This document shows positions 61,601 to 64,000 of a stretch of 64,000 nucleotides of DNA, piece by piece (the stretch's first letter is position 1; every line of letters begins with the position of its first letter). The position numbers and the translations under genes are program-made. The DNA lies in contig NC_134460.1 in NCBI RefSeq assembly GCF_047948215.1, forward strand, positions 10,349,501 through 10,413,500, written 5' to 3'. The notes below the pieces were generated by a model. That model made no database searches. It saw only the letters and a list, made by a program, of their open reading frames with translations, and had not been told where the DNA came from. The DNA is from Lycorma delicatula. Lineage: Eukaryota; Arthropoda; Insecta; Hemiptera; Fulgoridae.

Positions 61601-63016
61601 TATAATGATATAAGGTTATTATACTAGTTTTATTAAAAAAGGAAAAATGTTGTATGAAGTGAATATGGCTGTCGACAAAAAATAATTGGCTGAGAAATTT
61701 AAAAGATGTATATTTGTTTGTTCTAGAAAGGCAATAAATTTTAATAATAAATCCATAAGTTAAAAGTCAGTAATTCATAAAAAAAAAGAATTAACAAAAC
61801 ACAGTGATATCCAAAAAAATTACAATGAAATTGTAATTTGTAACCGTATGGTAAGAGTCTCACAGATATAATTTCTTTCGCTCAAAAAACAAAAATTTCT
61901 GTCATATAAATAAAACTGTTTTTAATAAAATGATATTGATATCAAAAAAGGCAAGACACTACATTTCTTTTATCAAAATCTGTTAATAATTTAGAATCTT
62001 GTTTAAAAAAAAAATACTTGTTAAATATATGTAACAGACAATAGATATACAATAGTAGATAGTAAACAATGTTTAAGCATTCCATATAATAACCAAAAAT
62101 AGAAAAATATGTTACAAAACTCTTACCGGCCCAGTTTCATTTATTAAACATCGAATAATCATAAGAATTTTATTATTTCTGTAAATGTGATATGTATTAC
62201 ATATAAATGAAATCAGACCAGTCATTGCCAGCTTTTTTTTTGTGAGAAATAAGTCATTGTTGTAAAATGTGCAGTAATAGCTGTTCGATCATGTTTCCGA
62301 CCATTTTTCAAAAGACCAATCTCATCAATAACAACAGTAACACTTTATACATTTGTTCTTGTAGTTTTTAAAGTGACGAAGGACTATCTATGTTAATTTA
62401 TACAAAAAAATCTCAAAACGTGTTGACTGACAGAAGTTTGAGAATGAAACTGCATGTCTATTATACATTACAGAAATGACTGCCTCTTTTTAAATCACAT
62501 CATTGGAAAACCATAACTCATCCATAATAATCCTCACCCCTTTCAACTAAATTTATTTAGAAAGTTAAAGGAACATCTCAAAGAAACATTTTGCTAAAAA
62601 GAAAGAAGTTTACATTTTTTCTGATATTTTTTGTATTAAATAAATGTTGTATTCAGAAATGGATGTTATTATTTGAATAGCCCTTGTAAAAATGTTTACT
62701 GTTGCGTATATATTTAAAAAAATATATTTTGCTTTTTCAGTTTAATAAGACTGAAGAGAGTTTAGAATGCTTAGTTAAAGGTCTTCCTGTATTATCAGCA
62801 GCATGTGAAGAATTTGCACATGCATCAAGTGAAATTAAGACTCACCGTCGTCTAAACTCTCTTACATTAACACGAAATGCTCAATTACTTCAAGTTCTTG
62901 AAATACCACAGTTAATGGATTCATGTATTCGTGATGGATATTTTGAAGAAGCATTACAATTAGCAAGTTACGTTCGACGTTTAGGAAATAAACATTCAGA
63001 CATACCAATTATTGAG
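52640..63016 (+). CDS. COG8: COG8, conserved oligomeric Golgi complex subunit 8, 5' part (four exons)
   Basis: COG8 is a subunit of lobe B of the eight-subunit COG tether, which captures retrograde vesicles at the Golgi and so keeps glycosylation enzymes in place. Joining 52640-52694, 53830-53901, 54645-54769 and 62741-63016 gives 176 residues in one frame; all introns are GT-AG with matching phases (1, 1, 0). Motifs that fit COG8 are PEKWKENPDFYYYLSKLGSY, KEPDRLADEKA, ELAFDNYKTFIQTAECS, RRLNSLTLTRNAQLLQVLEI, PQLMDSCIRDGYFEEALQLA and YVRRLGNK. The animal protein is around 600 residues, so roughly the first 30% is here and the rest lies beyond the right edge. The ATG is the first after an in-frame TAA at 52628. 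Intron 3 (about 8 kb) hosts an intact LINE in the same direction; intron 4 contains a mariner. Confidence 0.93.
52695..53829 (+). other. COG8 intron 1
   Basis: From GTAAGC to TTTTTTCAG. AT-rich, no element recognised; open frames at 52830-53078 and 53404-53586 are not supported as genes. Confidence 0.75.
53830..53901 (+). CDS. COG8: COG8 exon 2
   Basis: Seventy-two bases, entered and left in phase 1, coding EKWKENPDFYYYLSKLGSYS and VDQL; donor CTTG|GTATGT. Confidence 0.9.
53902..54644 (+). other. COG8 intron 2
   Basis: From GTATGT to TTTTTACAG; AT-rich, nothing else seen. Confidence 0.75.
54645..54769 (+). CDS. COG8: COG8 exon 3
   Basis: Entered in phase 1 and left in phase 0. Codes KEPDRLADEKASVLTQTQEL and AFDNYKTFIQTAECSRAIFQ, the best-conserved N-terminal stretch of the family; donor ACAG|GTATTA. 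Confidence 0.95.
54770..57565 (+). other. COG8 intron 3, part upstream of the LINE
   Basis: AT-rich, no gene. At 56480-57480 the sequence has the same repeat-like style as 36250-37090. An open minus-strand frame at 55729-55935 has no recognisable motif. Confidence 0.5.
57566..57577. repeat. target-site duplication of the intact LINE, left
   Basis: ACACAAAAATAT; exact partner at 60852-60863. Confidence 0.9.
57578..60851 (+). mobile_element. intact RTE-like non-LTR retrotransposon with TSD
   Basis: A 3.27-kb element: a 302-bp 5' part beginning CCTCCTCTATGAATC, one long open frame, only a few bases after the stop (AGAC) and a pure A-run, framed by a perfect 12-bp target duplication. The single ORF, very short 3' end and lack of a CCHC finger fit RTE-type elements. 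It lies in COG8 intron 3 in the sense direction. The undamaged frame and exact TSD suggest a recent insertion. A decayed copy is at 25641-28679. Confidence 0.92.
57880..60834 (+). CDS. endonuclease / reverse transcriptase of the RTE-like LINE, intact
   Basis: 984 residues. Residues 38-280 form an APE-type endonuclease: GAWNFRSL (41-48), SEVRW (72-76), VGDWNA (175-180) and catalytic SDH (269-271); it nicks the target DNA. A charged linker follows, with Glu-rich runs near 480. The reverse transcriptase lies at about 500-800: KAPGIDGI, IPKKAGADKCEEYRTISL, FGFRKSIGTREAI, FIDLEKAFDNVDW, GVRQGCSLSPLLFNLYME and active site FADD (731-734). The C-terminal domain has YLGSRITKDGRS, LYGSETWTI, WCYRRMLKIRW, GHILRHPGI and ends DRESWRAASNQSND, where DRxxWRAA recalls BovB/RTE elements. 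No stop or frameshift. The ATG at 57880 is the first in the frame with the domain after it; a later start near the endonuclease is possible. Confidence 0.92.
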   Translation: MEAPSLVKYSGGKIVPRSDLRVGTTKEGVTRKVKNNILRVGAWNFRSLKKVGRLENLKREMDRVNVDIVGISEVRWEEEGDFWSGNFRVINSASNNGQAGVGFVMNKKIGRRVEYFKTHSDRVIVIRINSKPKPTTIVNVYMPTSAHDDDEVECVYEEIDEAIKHVKGDENLIIVGDWNASIGKGKEGNIVGEYGLGKRNERGDRLIEFCTKYNLVIANTQFKNHNRRIYTWKKPGDTARYQIDYIMVKQRFRNQLVDCKTYPGADIDSDHNLVIMKCRLGFKNLKKRCQMNRWNLEKLEEEEVKKIFEEDIARGLSKKDKIENVEEEWENVKKEILKSAEANLGGIKRTGRKPWVSDDILQLMDERRKYKNASDEESKRNYRQLRNAINRKCKLAKEEWIKEKCSEVEREMNIGKIDGAYRKVKENFGVHKLKCNNVLNKDGTPIYNTKGKVDRWVEYIEELYGGNELENGFIEEEEEVEEDEMGETILRSEFKRALKDLNGRKAPGIDGIPVELLRSAGEEAIDRLYKLVCNIYEKGEFPSDFKKSVMIMIPKKAGADKCEEYRTISLTSHASKILTRILYRRIERRVEEVLGEDQFGFRKSIGTREAILGLRLIVEGRLKKNKPTYLAFIDLEKAFDNVDWNKMFSILKKLGFKYRDRRTIANMYRNQTATVAIEEHKEAIIRKGVRQGCSLSPLLFNLYMELAVNDVKEQFRFGVTVQGEKIKMLRFADDIVILAENKKDLEETMNGIDEVLRKNYRMKINKNKTKVMKCSRNNKDGPLNVKIGGEKIMEVEEFCYLGSRITKDGRSRSDIKCRIAQAKRAFSKKYKLFTSKINLNVRKRFLKVYVWSVALYGSETWTIGVSEKKRLEAFEMWCYRRMLKIRWVDKVTNEEVLRQIDEERSIWKNIVKRRDRLIGHILRHPGIVALILEGQVEGKICVGRPRLEYVKQIVRDVGCRGYTEMKRLALDRESWRAASNQSND
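60852..60863. repeat. target-site duplication of the intact LINE, right
   Basis: ACACAAAAATAT directly after the element's A-run. Confidence 0.9.
60864..62740 (+). other. COG8 intron 3, part downstream of the LINE
   Basis: AT-rich, ends in GCTTTTTCAG at 62740. I see no gene or clear element. Confidence 0.6.
62741..63016 (+). CDS. COG8: COG8 exon 4
   Basis: Ninety-two codons in phase 0 from FNKTEESLECLVKGLPVLSA to RRLGNKHSDIPIIE, then donor GAG|GTAATT. Contains LEIPQLMDSCIRDGYFEEAL, a hallmark stretch of COG8. Confidence 0.95.
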
Positions 63017-63730
63017 GTAATTAATTCATTTTGATTTTATCAGTTATAATTTTAATTAAGTCTTCTTTTTATTATCTTTCTCACATATTTTTTTTAGATT
63101 TGCTACATTGATCCTTAACTTTTAGGCTCATTTATCCTTGATAAATTTGTATATATATACATTTTTTTGTGTTATAGTAATTTCAGGTAGTTGTAATTAT
63201 TGTTTTACTATCTTCTATTTGGTCTTCCACTAGGTTTCTTTCCCTTAATCTGTAACTCTATTGCAATTTTTACTACAAAGTTGGCCCCTATGGAGAATAT
63301 TACCTTACCTAGCCCTTGCTTAATATTTCAATAATTGAAGTGACTAGAACTCATTGTGGTTAGGAAAATGATCTAGATTACTTTCATTGTTGCATTAAAA
63401 TGTTTGATATCTCGTAGAAATCTTCCAAATCAAATATTCTCGGAGAATGGAATGAACATCAGGGCAGCAAATAACACTCTTCATAAATTATTTACAAACT
63501 TTGTGAATATTGAATGCAATTTGATTAGGCTAAGTATTATGTAGAAGCAAACTAGTTTGTTAATACTAATAGAGATCAAAAAGATAGAGTGTTTTTAAAT
63601 GTTATATCTCATAAAACTATGAGAGTAATGGTAGGAGCTTGTAGCAAAGTTATAGGAAGAAATATTTGCCAATGATTACATTATATACTTCAGCAATCTA
63701 AATATTCACTTCCATAATAAAAAAACATAT
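63017..63730 (+). other. start of COG8 intron 4
   Basis: AT-rich; no element recognised before the mariner. Confidence 0.5.
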
Positions 63731-63731
63731 G

Positions 63732-64000
63732 AAGTGTGTTCAAAAAGTAATGAGAATTTTTGTTTTTTCAAAGGAATTTTATTTAATTGTCTACATTAAT
63801 GTTATCTCCTTCAAAATAGTGCCCATTAGATATTATACACTTATGCCAGCAATTTTTCCAATCCCCAAAACACTTCTGGAACTCGATCTTTGGAATAGTG
63901 TTTAGCTCTTTCAGTTATTTGTTTTTAATCTCATCAATGCTTGTAAAATGATGGCCGTTTAAGGTTCTCTTTATTTTTGGGAATAGAAAAAAGTCACACG
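63732..64000 (-). pseudogene. mariner-type transposase C-terminus, cut by the window edge
   Basis: The minus strand from the edge reads CDFFLFPKIKRTLNGHHF, then TSIDEIKNK, an in-frame TAA near 63906, then LKELNTIPKIEFQKCFGDWK and a final GHYFEGDNINVDN before TAA. CDFFLFPK is the signature just after the last catalytic Asp of mariner transposases, and YFEGDNI is typical of their end. The element's end is marked by GTGTTCAAAAAGTAATGAGA near 63737, a mariner-like terminal repeat. The stop shows that this copy is inactive. The rest lies outside the window. Confidence 0.8.

Overview
The window is nuclear DNA from an animal, almost certainly an insect. It is strongly AT-rich, has spliced genes with GT-AG introns of up to 9 kb, and is packed with non-LTR retrotransposons, tRNA-derived SINEs, hAT remnants and a mariner. 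The retrotransposon flavours (RTE-like, R1-clade, mariner) and the AT richness would suit a hemipteran, but the order cannot be proven from this sequence.

Two host genes are visible, arranged head to head around 48.2-52.6 kb. On the plus strand the first four coding exons of COG8 (52640-63016, Golgi tethering complex) can be joined with matching phases. The gene runs off the right edge, and an intact RTE-like LINE sits in its 8-kb third intron. On the minus strand a gene I do not recognise starts at 48210. Three exons (48064-48210, 38127-38841, 30087-31513) join in frame into a 762-residue protein with an N-terminal membrane segment and an extremely basic Lys/Arg/Tyr/Thr-rich C-terminal part. 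Further left is a second long basic exon (2086-3951) with a good splice acceptor. A degraded second copy of it lies at 12266-13648, and a short candidate exon sits at the left edge (67-172).

Layout. 0-2.1 kb: candidate exon, TE relics and a hairpin. 2.4-21.8 kb: a direct tandem duplication of about 9.7 kb carrying the basic exon, SINEs, a LINE relic and an inverted repeat. 21.9-25.2 kb: dead hAT transposase split by a SINE, then a GC-richer unknown block. 25.6-28.7 kb: dead minus-strand copy of the RTE-like LINE. 30-48.2 kb: minus-strand gene with TE-filled introns (R1-clade LINE 39.7-44.5 kb with a nested SINE; jockey/CR1-like LINE 44.9-46.8 kb). 49-50.7 kb: LINE fragment ending in an RNase H start. 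50.8-51.1 kb: long hairpin. 52.6 kb to end: COG8 with intronic LINE and an edge mariner.

The most unusual signal is the duplicated basic exon. About 8.5 kb of the repeat looks identical between copies. The diverged exon end shows about 17 base substitutions, every one of which I read as amino-acid changing. Assembly artefact, gene conversion and positive selection are all possible and can be told apart.
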